The translations under genes and the position numbers were made by a program. A stretch of DNA of 64,000 bases from Caulobacteraceae bacterium (lineage in GTDB: Bacteria; Pseudomonadota; Alphaproteobacteria; Caulobacterales; Caulobacteraceae). Numbering within the stretch: the stretch's first letter is position 1; each line of letters opens with the position of its first letter. Shown here one piece after another: positions 51,544-60,912 of this stretch. The notes beneath the pieces are model-generated. The model made no database searches. It was not told where the DNA came from and was given only the letters and a program-made list of their open reading frames with translations. Location: positions 1 through 64,000 of the forward strand of contig CANJME010000004.1 in NCBI GenBank assembly GCA_947475875.1, read 5' to 3'.

Positions 51544-52662
51544 ATGACCAAACCCATCCTGTTTTGCGCCACCGGGATCACCCACAGCGTCGGCGGCATT
51601 GCCTCGGCCAACCGCAATGTGCTGGCCGCTCTGCAATCGCTCGCGCAGGAAACCGGCGGCGCGGTCAAGGTGCTGGCCCTGGGAGAGAACACTACGTCCA
51701 AGCCGGACTATCGAACTTTCGGCGGTGACAAGATCAGGTTCGCCCTGGCGGCCGCCCGGGCTGCGCTCACAAGCCGGCTGGTGGTGTTCGATCACGTTCA
51801 GCTGGCGGCGCCTGTCATGGCGCTTCCGGCCTTTTTCCGTCCGCCGGTCGTGATCTGTGCGCACGGATCGGAAGCGACCTGGCGGATCAGGTCATCCAGC
51901 GTGCGCGCCTTTCAGCGGGCGGACCTGGTCCTGACCAATTCCCACTACACCCTGGGGCGGATGGGCGGGTTCGTAGGAACGTTTGCGGGTAGGGCCTGTC
52001 CACTGGGCCTGCCGCCGCAATTCGAGGTCCAGCCTGCGCCGCCCGTGGCCCCTGCCGCGTCGTTGTCGTTCACGGCGGTTGACGGTGAGGTCCGACGGAT
52101 GGGATCGCGCGTTCTGGTGCTGGTTTCACGCATGGACGCGTCTGAGCGTGAAAAGGGTCACCGCGAACTCCTGGGCGTTTTTCCACGCCTGCTGAGCGCC
52201 TTTCCCGATGCGCAGCTCGTGCTGGTCGGATCGGGCAGCGATCTTGAACCTCTGCGGGAGGCTGCCCGGGCTTCATCCGCCGCGACGGGCATCTTCTTGC
52301 CCGGGCGTATGGACGCCCAGGACCTGGAGGAGCTCTATCGCGCGGCTTATGCTTATGTGATGCCGAGCCGGCAGGAGGGTTTCGGTCTGGCCTATCTTGA
52401 AGCCATGAATTTCGCTAAGCCGTGCCTGGCCTGCCGGGACGACGGCGGCGGCGAAGTTGTCGTGGACCAGGAGACGGGTCTGCTGATCCCGCGAGCCTTC
52501 ACCGAGGACGAACTGTTCAGTGCCCTGCAAACCCTGCTGGCCGATCCGGCTCGGGCCCGCGAGTTCGGCGAGGCGGGATGGCGCCGGCTGATCAGTCAGT
52601 ACACCTCCGCCGCCCACCAGCACCGTGTTGAGGCCCTGATCCGCCCGCTGTTGGCCTCATGA
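51544..52662 (+). CDS. GT4-type glycosyltransferase E
   Basis: A 372-residue GT-B protein. The opening ILFCATGITHSVGGIASANR is the acceptor-domain start, followed by PPVVICAHGSEATWR. The donor domain shows VLVLVSRMDASEREKGHREL and PSRQEGFGLAYLEAMNFAKP, with the EGFGLxxxE motif of retaining GT4 enzymes. The frame is open 42 codons upstream, but the ATG at 51544 starts the fold. It overlaps the next gene by ATGA. It is divergent from the flippase gene; the 272-base gap holds one short hairpin (CCCTCGC/GCGAGGG at 51321-51342) and no recognisable operator. Confidence 0.88.
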   Translation: MTKPILFCATGITHSVGGIASANRNVLAALQSLAQETGGAVKVLALGENTTSKPDYRTFGGDKIRFALAAARAALTSRLVVFDHVQLAAPVMALPAFFRPPVVICAHGSEATWRIRSSSVRAFQRADLVLTNSHYTLGRMGGFVGTFAGRACPLGLPPQFEVQPAPPVAPAASLSFTAVDGEVRRMGSRVLVLVSRMDASEREKGHRELLGVFPRLLSAFPDAQLVLVGSGSDLEPLREAARASSAATGIFLPGRMDAQDLEELYRAAYAYVMPSRQEGFGLAYLEAMNFAKPCLACRDDGGGEVVVDQETGLLIPRAFTEDELFSALQTLLADPARAREFGEAGWRRLISQYTSAAHQHRVEALIRPLLAS

Positions 52663-53963
52663 CCTTGCTCGGGACATTGCGCGCGAGCCGGCTACGCTTC
52701 GCGCTGGAGCGCGAGGCGGCAATCTACGCTTCCGAACCCCCGGACCTCGCCTCTTGGCAACTGGTCAGACTAAACGCGGCATGGGCCGGCAGTCTGGAGC
52801 GCTCGCCCTGGGCGCGGGCCATGCGGGCGCGGTTGTCGCTGCCGGCCGTTTTCGAAAGTTGGGACACCGTCGCGAGAGTTCCGGTTCAGACCCGAGCCGA
52901 CATTCGACTCGATATAGCCGCGGCCGGATCGGCGCACGACCCGGTGGCCTGGCGGGCGACGGGTGGCACCACGGCCGAACCATTCCGGTTTCCGGTCTTC
53001 CCGTCGGAGACCCGGGAGGCCGGGCTGGACCAATGGACGGGGCGCGCGCGCCTTGGGATAAGCCCGTCAAACACGCTGTTCATGATCTGGGGACACGCAC
53101 ACCTATTTGGCGTCGGCGTCCGGGGCGCGGTCAACCGTTTAAAGCGAACGCTGTCGGACCGGGCCCTGGGGTATACGCGCTGGAGCGCCTACCGCCTGTC
53201 GCCTGAGGATCTGCATCGCGCGGGCGAGGCGCTGCTCGCCAGCCGGGCGCGTTATGTGATCGGCTATTCTTGCGCCCTCGACCGGTTCGCGCGCGCCAAC
53301 CTCCACCGTGCGGACGAGTTTCGCGCACTGAGCCTCAAGGCGGTGATCGCCACCGCGGAGGGATTTCCCCGCGATGACAGCCGCGAGGCCATCGAGACCT
53401 GTTTCGGTTGTCCGCTCGTCATGGAATACGGCAGCGTCGAGACCGGTGTCATCGCCTATGAGAGGGCCGGGGGACCCTACGATGTCTTCTGGGATCGCCA
53501 TCGGCTGGACCTGGGCGAAGAAACCTCGGCCGGCCGCGCCCTCATCGTGACCAGCCTGAATGTCCGCGCCCTGCCCCTGTTGCGCTATGCGATCGGCGAT
53601 GTCGTCTGGCCGGGCCCTTTCGATCCGGCCCGCCAATTCGAGTCCGTCGGCGGTCGCGTCAATGACGCGATCATCCTGTCAGGTGGCGCGCCCATCCATT
53701 CCGAGGCCTTCACCCACGTGGTTAGGGACTTGAGCGACATTCGCGTCTATCAGATTGTCGGCCATCCGGACGGGGGGATTCCAACGATGCGCTATGAGGC
53801 CGACGATCCTCTTTCCGACGCGATTGTCGCGCGTCTGCGTGATCGATTAGCCCTGATCGATCCGGCGCTTCGTGAGACGGGTATTGAGCGGGTCGACAAG
53901 ATTCCGCTGTCGGTTGCGGGCAAGCACCGCATGGTGGTTCAGCAGCGACCTGACGGCGGATGA
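52659..53963 (+). CDS. CapK/PaaK-like adenylate-forming enzyme
   Basis: A 434-residue protein of the phenylacetate-CoA ligase/CapK group of the ANL superfamily. The phosphate-binding loop is WRATGGTTAEPFRF (near residues 97-110), the A5-like motif is VMEYGSVETGVIAYE, and RYAIGDVVWPG is the A7-like part. In polysaccharide loci such proteins are thought to activate an acid for transfer onto the sugar chain, but the substrate is not known. ATGA coupling joins it to glycosyltransferase E, and the next gene begins almost at its stop. It has no acyl-carrier partner nearby. Confidence 0.83.
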   Translation: MTLLGTLRASRLRFALEREAAIYASEPPDLASWQLVRLNAAWAGSLERSPWARAMRARLSLPAVFESWDTVARVPVQTRADIRLDIAAAGSAHDPVAWRATGGTTAEPFRFPVFPSETREAGLDQWTGRARLGISPSNTLFMIWGHAHLFGVGVRGAVNRLKRTLSDRALGYTRWSAYRLSPEDLHRAGEALLASRARYVIGYSCALDRFARANLHRADEFRALSLKAVIATAEGFPRDDSREAIETCFGCPLVMEYGSVETGVIAYERAGGPYDVFWDRHRLDLGEETSAGRALIVTSLNVRALPLLRYAIGDVVWPGPFDPARQFESVGGRVNDAIILSGGAPIHSEAFTHVVRDLSDIRVYQIVGHPDGGIPTMRYEADDPLSDAIVARLRDRLALIDPALRETGIERVDKIPLSVAGKHRMVVQQRPDGG

Positions 53964-53980
53964 GGGGGCCGGAATCGGCC

Positions 53981-55135
53981 ATGCGAATCATCGAGATCGT
54001 CGCCTCGACCGCCAACCCGTCGCACGGCCCGTCCTATTCGGTCCCCAGACTGGCCAATGCTGTGGCCCGGGCAGGTGCGGATGTCGAACTGTTCACCGTC
54101 GGCGAGCCGGCTCCGGCGGACCCCACCGACGCGAGCGGCCTGCACAGGCGAAGTTTTGCGCATGACCTGGCCTGGGCGCCGCGCATCCAGCATCTGCGAC
54201 TTTCCGGGGCCTTGCGGAACGCTCTGCAGGCCGGCGCCATCGGCGGCGCCCAGGTGCTGCACACCCACGGCCTGTGGCTGGCGCCCAACATCTATCCTGC
54301 CACCGCCGCGCGGGAGGCGGGCCGGGCCTTTGTCGTCTCACCCCGGGGCATGCTGGGCCCGGACGCCCTCAAGTTTTCATCACTGCAGAAAAAGCTCGTC
54401 TGGGCGGCGTTCCAGAAAAAGGCGTTGACCGGCGCCGCCTTTATCCACGCGACCAGCGAGGAGGAGTGCGCCGAGGTGCGCGCGATGGGGCTGACGAACC
54501 CGGTGGTGGTTATCCCCAACGGCGTCGATGTGCCGCCGCTGGCCGCCAAGCCGAAGGACGGCCAGCGCATTGCCTTGTCGCTGGGCCGCATCCACCCGAA
54601 AAAGGGCCTCGACCGTCTGATCCGGGCCTGGGACTTGGCCGGGAAGGCGACTGACAGCTGGCGGCTTTGCATCGTCGGGCCCGACGCGGGCGGCCACACC
54701 GCCGAGCTGAAAGCTCTGGCGGCCGGCCGGGGGCTCGCCAATGTGGAGATATCGGGGCCCGCCTTTGGCGAAGACAAGCTGGCCGCCTACCGCCAGGCCT
54801 CATTGTTCATTCTGCCCACCCTCAATGAGAACTTCGCCCTGACCGTGGCCGAGGCCCTGGCGGCGGGAACGCCGGTGCTGGCGACCAAGGGCGCGCCGTG
54901 GGCGGGGCTGGAGGCCGAGCGCTGTGGCTGGTGGATCGATCATGGTGAGCCGGTGATGGCGCAGGCTCTGAAGCTTGCGCTCGCGCTCCCGCCGGCCGAA
55001 CTTGCGGGCATGGGAAAACGCGGGCGGGCGTGGATGGAACGGGACTTCAGCTGGGACCATATCGGCCGGCGCATGCTGACGGCCTATAAATGGGCCGTTG
55101 ACGGCGGCGATGCGCCCGAAGAGGTGAGGCTGTGA
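53981..55135 (+). CDS. GT4-type glycosyltransferase F
   Basis: A 384-residue GT-B protein. HTHGLWLAPNIYPATAA and FVVSPRGMLGPDALKF mark the acceptor domain. The donor domain has LSLGRIHPKKGLDRLIRAWD and LPTLNENFALTVAEALAAGT, the standard GT4 motif E-x7-E. An ATG overlapping the previous stop (53960) would add seven residues; I prefer 53981 because a GAGGGGG stretch precedes it and the protein then begins with MRIIEIVAS. The stop overlaps the next gene by GTGA. Confidence 0.87.
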   Translation: MRIIEIVASTANPSHGPSYSVPRLANAVARAGADVELFTVGEPAPADPTDASGLHRRSFAHDLAWAPRIQHLRLSGALRNALQAGAIGGAQVLHTHGLWLAPNIYPATAAREAGRAFVVSPRGMLGPDALKFSSLQKKLVWAAFQKKALTGAAFIHATSEEECAEVRAMGLTNPVVVIPNGVDVPPLAAKPKDGQRIALSLGRIHPKKGLDRLIRAWDLAGKATDSWRLCIVGPDAGGHTAELKALAAGRGLANVEISGPAFGEDKLAAYRQASLFILPTLNENFALTVAEALAAGTPVLATKGAPWAGLEAERCGWWIDHGEPVMAQALKLALALPPAELAGMGKRGRAWMERDFSWDHIGRRMLTAYKWAVDGGDAPEEVRL

Positions 55136-55905
55136 GCGGGCTGGCGGACCAGATCACCGTGATCGTCCTCACGCACAACGAAGAGGATAACATCGCCCGC
55201 ACGCTCGAGCGCCTGACCTGGGCGAAACAGGTGCTGGTGGTCGATTCCGGCAGTACGGACGGAACGCTCTCCATTGTCGCGGGCTATCTCAACGCCGAGG
55301 TGGTCACCCGGCCCTTCGACAGCTTCGCGGGTCAGTGCAATTTCGCGCTGAGCCAGGTGAAAACTCCCTACGTTCTGTCCCTCGACGCCGACTATGTGCT
55401 GAGCGAGGCGCTGGTCGCCGAGATCGGGCGGCTGGAGGAGGAGACCCTGGTGTCCGGCTATCGGGCCGGGTTCATCTACTGCATCTTCGACAAGCCGCTG
55501 CGCGGGACGCTCTATCCGCCGCGCACGGTGCTCTATCGGCGCGACAGGGCCCGTTATGAGGACTTCGGCCACGGCCACGCGGTTCAGATCGAGGGGGCCG
55601 TGCGCGACCTGTCGGGGCGGATTTTTCACGACGACCGCAAGCCAATCTCGCGCTGGTTCGCATCACAACAGACCTACGCCCGGCAGGAAGCGGACTTTCT
55701 GCTGGCCGCGCCGCGCGGGGCGCTGCGCTTTGCCGACAAGGTGCGGCTCGGCATGGTTCTGGCCCCGATCCTGGTGCCGTTGCACACCCTCTTCATCAAG
55801 GGCTGCATCCTCGATGGCCGGGCCGGATGGTTCTATGGGCTGCAGCGTCTGCTGGCCGAGACGATGATCGCCATCGCGCTGCTCGACCGCAAACTTCGTC
55901 CTTGA
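55132..55905 (+). CDS. GT2 family glycosyltransferase, WaaE/KdtX type
   Basis: A 257-residue inverting GT-A enzyme. TVIVLTHNEEDNIARTLERL begins the fold; VVDSGSTDGTLSI and the DxD site in LSLDADYVLS follow. The size and the FGHGHAVQIEG/RWFASQQTYARQEA segments resemble the lipopolysaccharide core glucosyltransferase family (WaaE/KdtX) and related exopolysaccharide enzymes. It starts with GTG, overlapping the stop of glycosyltransferase F. The gene ends 73 bases before the carbamoyltransferase gene. Confidence 0.88.
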   Translation: MSGLADQITVIVLTHNEEDNIARTLERLTWAKQVLVVDSGSTDGTLSIVAGYLNAEVVTRPFDSFAGQCNFALSQVKTPYVLSLDADYVLSEALVAEIGRLEEETLVSGYRAGFIYCIFDKPLRGTLYPPRTVLYRRDRARYEDFGHGHAVQIEGAVRDLSGRIFHDDRKPISRWFASQQTYARQEADFLLAAPRGALRFADKVRLGMVLAPILVPLHTLFIKGCILDGRAGWFYGLQRLLAETMIAIALLDRKLRP

Positions 55906-55978
55906 CCCGCTCGACCGGGCCGCGCGCCTTATGCCATAGGGTCTGGACATTCACGCACAGAGCCAAAGGGGCCTGGAC

Positions 55979-57727
55979 TTGATCATTCTCGGCCTCAACG
56001 CTTTCCACGGCGACGCCTCGGCGGCGCTGGTGCGCGACGGGGTGCTGATTGCCGCGGCCGAGGAAGAGCGCTTTCGCCGCATCAAGCACTGGGCCGGTTT
56101 TCCGAGGCAGGCCATCGACTACTGCCTTGCCGAGGCCGGCGTCACCCTGGCCGATGTCGACGTGGTGGCGGTCAATTCCGATGAGACCGCCCACCGCGGC
56201 GCCAAGATCGCCTATGTCCTGACCCGAAGGCCCGATCCGCGGCTGATCCTCGACCGGCTGAAGAACCGCAAGGCGCGCAAAGGCGTTGTCGAGCACCTGG
56301 CCGAGGCCTTTCCCGGCCAGGCTTTCATGGGCAAGGTCGTGGGCGTCGAGCACCACATGGCGCACCTGTCGTCAGCCTTCCACGTCTCGCCGTTCGCCGA
56401 AGCCGCCGTGATCTCAGTGGACGGGTTCGGGGACTTTTCCAGCGCTGCCTGGGGCATCGGTAAAGGCAGGGACATCACTGTCGACGGCCGGGTGCTGTTT
56501 CCCCACTCGCTGGGGGCGTTCTACCAGGCCATCACCCAGTACCTCGGCTTTCCGCACTATGGCGATGAGTACAAGGTCATGGGCCTGGCGCCCTACGGCC
56601 AGCCAGCGTTCCTTTCCGAGATGCGAAAGATCGTGCGTCTTCAAGGGGATGGCGGGTTCCGGCTGGATCTCTCGTACTTCCGTCACCACCGGGAAAAGAT
56701 CGACTACACCTGGACCGGAGGCTCACCGGAGGTGGGCGACCTTTTCTCGCCGATGCTGGAACAGCTGCTGGGTCCGAGGCGCGACCCCTCTGTTCCCCTC
56801 ACCCAGCGCGACAAGGACATCGCCCGCTCGACCCAGGCCATGTACGAGGAGGCGTTCTTTCACCTCCTCACCGCCGTCCATAAGCGGCATCCGGTCGAGG
56901 CGGTCTGCATCGCCGGCGGCTGTGGCAACAACTCGGTCGCCAACGGCAAGATCCGCCGGCTGACGCCGTTCAACAAGGTCTATGTGCAGTCGGCGGCGGG
57001 CGATGCCGGCGGGGCGATTGGCGCAGCATTCAGCGTGTGGACGGGGAGCGGCGGGGCCCGCGACTTCGTCATGGATCACGCCTACTGGGGTCCCGCGTTC
57101 GGAGAGGACGCCATCGCCGCTCTGCTCAAGTCCCATGCCGCCGAGCTGAAAAGCGCAGGCTGCAAGGTCACGCCAATCAAGGACGAGGCCAAACTCTGTT
57201 CGCGCACGGCAGAGGCGGTGGCGGCGGGCAAGGTCGTCGGCTGGTTCCAGGGGCGGATGGAATGGGGGCCGCGCGCGCTCGGCGCGCGCTCGATCATCGG
57301 CGACCCGCGCCGGGCCGACATGAAGGAAATCCTTAACGCCAAGATCAAGCGGCGAGAGAGCTTCCGGCCGTTCGCGCCGTCGGTGCTGGAAGAGGCAGTG
57401 ATCGACTGGTTCGAGGAAGACGACGCCGTGCCGTTCATGATGCAGGTCTTCCAGATCCGCGAGGCGCGCCGTGCGCAGATTCCCGCCGTCACCCACGCTG
57501 ACGGCTCGGGGCGGCTGCAGACGGTAAGCGCGGCGACTAACCCGCGCTATCACAAGCTGATTTCGGCGTTCCGTGACCAAACCGACGTGCCCATGGTGCT
57601 CAACACCTCGTTCAACGAGAACGAACCGGTGGTCTGCACGCCCGCAGAGGCGCTGGACTGTTTCCTGCGCACAAAGATGGACGTGCTGGTGCTGGGCGAT
57701 AACTACATCGAGCGCGCCGGGGGATGA
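55979..57727 (+). CDS. Carbamoyltransferase (NodU/CmcH family)
   Basis: A 582-residue O-carbamoyltransferase that uses carbamoyl phosphate and ATP to carbamoylate a hydroxyl, here probably on a sugar. The N-terminal Kae1-like domain has EHHMAHLSSAF (His125, His126, His129 as likely metal ligands) and VISVDGFGDFS; the C-terminal YrdC-like domain has WFQGRMEWGPRALGARSI and NTSFNENEPVVCTPAEA. The frame begins with TTG, preceded by AAAGGGG at good spacing; no ATG or GTG is available further in without cutting the fold. Its stop overlaps the next gene start (ATGA). Confidence 0.93.
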   Translation: MIILGLNAFHGDASAALVRDGVLIAAAEEERFRRIKHWAGFPRQAIDYCLAEAGVTLADVDVVAVNSDETAHRGAKIAYVLTRRPDPRLILDRLKNRKARKGVVEHLAEAFPGQAFMGKVVGVEHHMAHLSSAFHVSPFAEAAVISVDGFGDFSSAAWGIGKGRDITVDGRVLFPHSLGAFYQAITQYLGFPHYGDEYKVMGLAPYGQPAFLSEMRKIVRLQGDGGFRLDLSYFRHHREKIDYTWTGGSPEVGDLFSPMLEQLLGPRRDPSVPLTQRDKDIARSTQAMYEEAFFHLLTAVHKRHPVEAVCIAGGCGNNSVANGKIRRLTPFNKVYVQSAAGDAGGAIGAAFSVWTGSGGARDFVMDHAYWGPAFGEDAIAALLKSHAAELKSAGCKVTPIKDEAKLCSRTAEAVAAGKVVGWFQGRMEWGPRALGARSIIGDPRRADMKEILNAKIKRRESFRPFAPSVLEEAVIDWFEEDDAVPFMMQVFQIREARRAQIPAVTHADGSGRLQTVSAATNPRYHKLISAFRDQTDVPMVLNTSFNENEPVVCTPAEALDCFLRTKMDVLVLGDNYIERAGG

Positions 57728-58524
57728 TGCGGGCGCTCTTCAAGCTGGCGCTTCGCATGACCCGCATCCGCGGTCTCAACCGCCTCGACAGACCGCTTCG
57801 CAACCTCGCTCGGCGGCCGCCTGTCGACCGCGTCGATGATCTCTTGATGGCGCTCGATCCTCTGGAAGGCTCCCAACTCGATCTCATGGCCGGTCATGTG
57901 GCGGAGGCGGGCACGCTGGCCCTCATGCGCCGGTTGTTGGCGCCCGGCGACACCTTCGTCGATGTCGGCGCCCACGTGGGCCTGCACAGCCTGGTCGCCG
58001 CCAATGCCGTTGGCCCAGACGGCCAGGTTATCGCCATCGATCCCCAGCCCTATTGCTGTGAGCGCGTGCTGACCAACGCCGCCCTGAACGGATTGACCAA
58101 TATTCTGGTGATCGTCGCGGCGGCGGGGGAGATCGATGGCTTTGTCACCCTGCACAGCCAGCAGCGCGGCGATCACACGCGGTTGACCTTGACGGGGGAG
58201 GGCATCGCCGACCTGCCGGCACGCTTTGAGGCCCCGCTGGCCAGGCTGGACACCCTCGCAGCGCGTCACGAGCTGGGGCCGATCAAACTCTTGAAGATCG
58301 ACGTTGAGGGCTACGAGGCTGAAGTGCTGATGGGCGCGGCAGGATCGCTGGCCGTTACCGAGCACATCATTTTCGAAATCCTGCCGGGCGCCCCGCAGGC
58401 CAAGACCGAGCAGATTGTCCGAACCCTGAACGATCTGGGCTTTGTTCTGCGCCGGCTGGATGGCGCGTCATGGGCGCCCGGATCGCGCTCGCCCGAAGAT
58501 AACGTCTGGGCCGCCAGGGCCTGA
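57724..58524 (+). CDS. FkbM family methyltransferase (third of three)
   Basis: A 266-residue FkbM methyltransferase. The SAM-binding segment is DTFVDVGAHVGLHSLVAANA (about residues 76-95), then VIAIDPQPYCCERV, and the KLLKIDVEGYEAEVLMG signature near 188. A basic N-terminal stretch of about 35 residues precedes the domain. ATGA coupling to the carbamoyltransferase suggests that methylation and carbamoylation modify the same residue or unit. It ends ten bases before the stop of the convergent acyltransferase gene. Confidence 0.9.
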   Translation: MMRALFKLALRMTRIRGLNRLDRPLRNLARRPPVDRVDDLLMALDPLEGSQLDLMAGHVAEAGTLALMRRLLAPGDTFVDVGAHVGLHSLVAANAVGPDGQVIAIDPQPYCCERVLTNAALNGLTNILVIVAAAGEIDGFVTLHSQQRGDHTRLTLTGEGIADLPARFEAPLARLDTLAARHELGPIKLLKIDVEGYEAEVLMGAAGSLAVTEHIIFEILPGAPQAKTEQIVRTLNDLGFVLRRLDGASWAPGSRSPEDNVWAARA

Positions 58525-58534
58525 TCGCGAGACG

Positions 58535-59662
58535 TCAGGATGAGGCCGTGCTCTTCGGCGCCTTTCGGGCATTGATGATGTTCAGCAGGCGAGTCTCCCA
58601 CAGGTCGAGCTTGCCTCGAAAGCCCAGCGCAGGCCGTTCGATCAGGTGCCACGACAACGCCGCGAATATCACCACCAGCGGGACGCCCGCGAAGACCATG
58701 GTGAAATAGTGATGGGTTATCGGCAGGAAATAATAGAGCGTTTGCAGTATAACAAAATGATACAGATACATTCCGTATGAATAATCTGCCGTCTCAATCA
58801 ATTTTATCCGCTTTTTGTTAGATGATCCCAGGAACACTGTCACGTAGCATATGAAAAATGGATAGAGATAATTCCAGAAGGCGTATTTATAGTCTCTAAA
58901 TTCTCCGAATATTATTACTAGAACGCAAGAAGCTACAAATAACGCCGGGCTCCAGGGGATTTTGTCTTTGTAGATATAGAAGCACACGCCCGCCAAAAAA
59001 CTGAACACAAGGAATATGCCGGGCGCTCCAAAGCCGCCGGTGAGGCCAAGTTCCCAATCGTGGCGAATGCCGTGAAACAGCATATAGGATGTTATCGACA
59101 GTACGGTCAGAATGGGCGCTGCAATGGGCCATTTTTTCACGCCTAGCAGAGCGAATATTGCAATCGAAATGTAGCAATATAGCTCAAATGGAATTGTCCA
59201 TAATTGAAGATTTACATAAGGAATGAAATTTCCTTTAAATGTCTCTGGCAAAAATAGCTGAACATCTCCAATCATATTCAGGAAATACTTAAAGAATATT
59301 GGGCTCGTAAAATAGTCGTGGAGAGAGAGCGTTGTTACAAATGGCCCGATGAGAAACGCCGATAGAATGACCTCGACGACAAGGGCGGGGAAAATTCGAA
59401 TAATTCTCAATCCGAGGAATTTGGCGATGGTTTGTGACCGCAAGAGACTGCCGGTGACCAGGAAGCCGCTGAGCGCGAAGAACATCGGCAGCAGCGCGAA
59501 CAGGAACCCGTTGAGCGGGGTCTCCCACAGGTTAGGGTCTTGCCGTATGGAAATCGCCTCGGCGTGCTGGAGCACGATCAGTGTCGCGAGGCCGATCCGA
59601 AGATAGTCGAACCCCGACGGTCGCCAGTTCGCTTTCGCAAGGCGGTCCCCAATCGACTCCAT
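58535..59662 (-). CDS. Acyltransferase 3 family membrane protein
   Basis: A 375-residue polytopic membrane acyltransferase (AT-3/OafA type), expected to put an acetyl or similar group on a surface sugar. The N-terminal region has DYLRIGLATLIVLQHAEAI with the catalytic His after the first helix, then FFALSGFLVTGSLLRS and RIIRIFPALVVEV, and a late SYGMYLYHFVILQ helix. The start is the ATG before ESIGDRLAK; 26 open codons upstream look non-coding. The gene's middle part is markedly richer in A/T than all flanking genes, which suggests a separate origin. Confidence 0.9.
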   Translation of the reverse strand: MESIGDRLAKANWRPSGFDYLRIGLATLIVLQHAEAISIRQDPNLWETPLNGFLFALLPMFFALSGFLVTGSLLRSQTIAKFLGLRIIRIFPALVVEVILSAFLIGPFVTTLSLHDYFTSPIFFKYFLNMIGDVQLFLPETFKGNFIPYVNLQLWTIPFELYCYISIAIFALLGVKKWPIAAPILTVLSITSYMLFHGIRHDWELGLTGGFGAPGIFLVFSFLAGVCFYIYKDKIPWSPALFVASCVLVIIFGEFRDYKYAFWNYLYPFFICYVTVFLGSSNKKRIKLIETADYSYGMYLYHFVILQTLYYFLPITHHYFTMVFAGVPLVVIFAALSWHLIERPALGFRGKLDLWETRLLNIINARKAPKSTASS

Positions 59663-59808
59663 GTGGCTCCCCCATCCAGCAATCCGGCATGACCAATTTT
59701 CAACGGCCGCACAAGGTGGGATGACTTGCGCACCAGACATTTTGAGCCCTTGGCCAACCGCTATATAGGCAGGCCCTGCAAAGCTGGGACGGACTTCAGG
59801 CGGGTGCG

Positions 59809-60912
59809 GTGCTGATTATTGTTTGTGACTGGATTCCGCCTGCATTCGGCGCCGTGGGCCAGTACCAGGACCGCCGCGCGCGGGTCCGGGCCGCACAGGG
59901 CGAGTCCGTGGTGTTGATCGGGCTGGGCGACAAGGCCGAGGTGCTGCGCGAAGGCTTGCTGACCATCGTGCGCCTGGCAGCCAATCGCCCGCCGCCGTCG
60001 GCGTCCCTGCCGCGCCGGGCCTTGTGGGCGATCAATTGCAACCGCCGTCTGCTGGCCCAGGTTGGCCGCGCGGTTCGGGATCAGGCGGACGAGCGCACGG
60101 AAATTCTCGTCACCGGCTCGCCGCCCTTCCTGGCCTATCTGGTTATCCTGGCCAACCGACTCGTCTGGCGGCGCACGGTGATCTATCGGGTCACCGACTT
60201 TTACCCCGAGACCCTGTTTGCGACCGGCCACCTGCGCTGGCTGAAGCCACTGGAAGGCCTGTTCCACGCTCTGCGCCGCGGGGCCGACCGGATCGAATCC
60301 CTGGGCGATGACCAGACCCGCCGCCTGATCGAAAGCGGCTTTCCGGCCGAGCGGATCGTGCTGGCGCGCGATGATTCCCCGATCAAGGACTGGTCACGCC
60401 GCACGCCCGTTCCCCGGCCCTTTCCGGACGACAAGGTCACGCTGCTCTATTCGGGCAACCTGGGATTGGCCCACGAGCTGGAAACGCTTTGCGCGGCCTA
60501 TGAGCGTCACGTGCGCCACGGGTCGGACCGGGTGCGCCTGTGGATGAATGGGCAGGGGGCCAAGGTGGCTGAACTGAGGGCTTTCTGTGAGGCCCGGGAC
60601 TTGCCCCTTCACTTCACCCCGCCGGCGGCGATCGAGGACTTGCCTGAGGTGCTGCGGGCGGGCGATGCGCATCTGGTGCTGCTGAAGGACGCCTTCTGGG
60701 GCTATGTCCTGCCGTCCAAGATCTATGCGTGCCTCGAACTGGAAGCGCCGATTGTCTACGTGGGCCCGATCGAGTCCGACCTGCATCTGCTGCTGACCGG
60801 GCATGACGCCCCCTGGTTTCATGCCGCCACCGGCGATGTCGAAGCCAGCGAGCGGGCGCTGGAGGCGCTTGCCGATACGGTGCTGGCCGCCCGCAAGAAG
60901 GCCCCGCGGTGA
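59809..60912 (+). CDS. GT4-type glycosyltransferase G, WbuB-like
   Basis: A 367-residue GT-B protein. The opening LIIVCDWIPPAFGAVGQYQ and the VTDFYPETLFATGHLRW segment resemble the WbuB/WcaI-type exopolysaccharide transferases, in which DLWPE follows at this place. Donor-domain features are TLLYSGNLGLAHELETL, RLWMNGQGAKVAEL and PSKIYACLELEAPIVYVG. The start is GTG at 59809, after the divergent gap with the acyltransferase gene (146 bases). It is coupled to the next gene by GTGA. Confidence 0.85.
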   Translation: MLIIVCDWIPPAFGAVGQYQDRRARVRAAQGESVVLIGLGDKAEVLREGLLTIVRLAANRPPPSASLPRRALWAINCNRRLLAQVGRAVRDQADERTEILVTGSPPFLAYLVILANRLVWRRTVIYRVTDFYPETLFATGHLRWLKPLEGLFHALRRGADRIESLGDDQTRRLIESGFPAERIVLARDDSPIKDWSRRTPVPRPFPDDKVTLLYSGNLGLAHELETLCAAYERHVRHGSDRVRLWMNGQGAKVAELRAFCEARDLPLHFTPPAAIEDLPEVLRAGDAHLVLLKDAFWGYVLPSKIYACLELEAPIVYVGPIESDLHLLLTGHDAPWFHAATGDVEASERALEALADTVLAARKKAPR

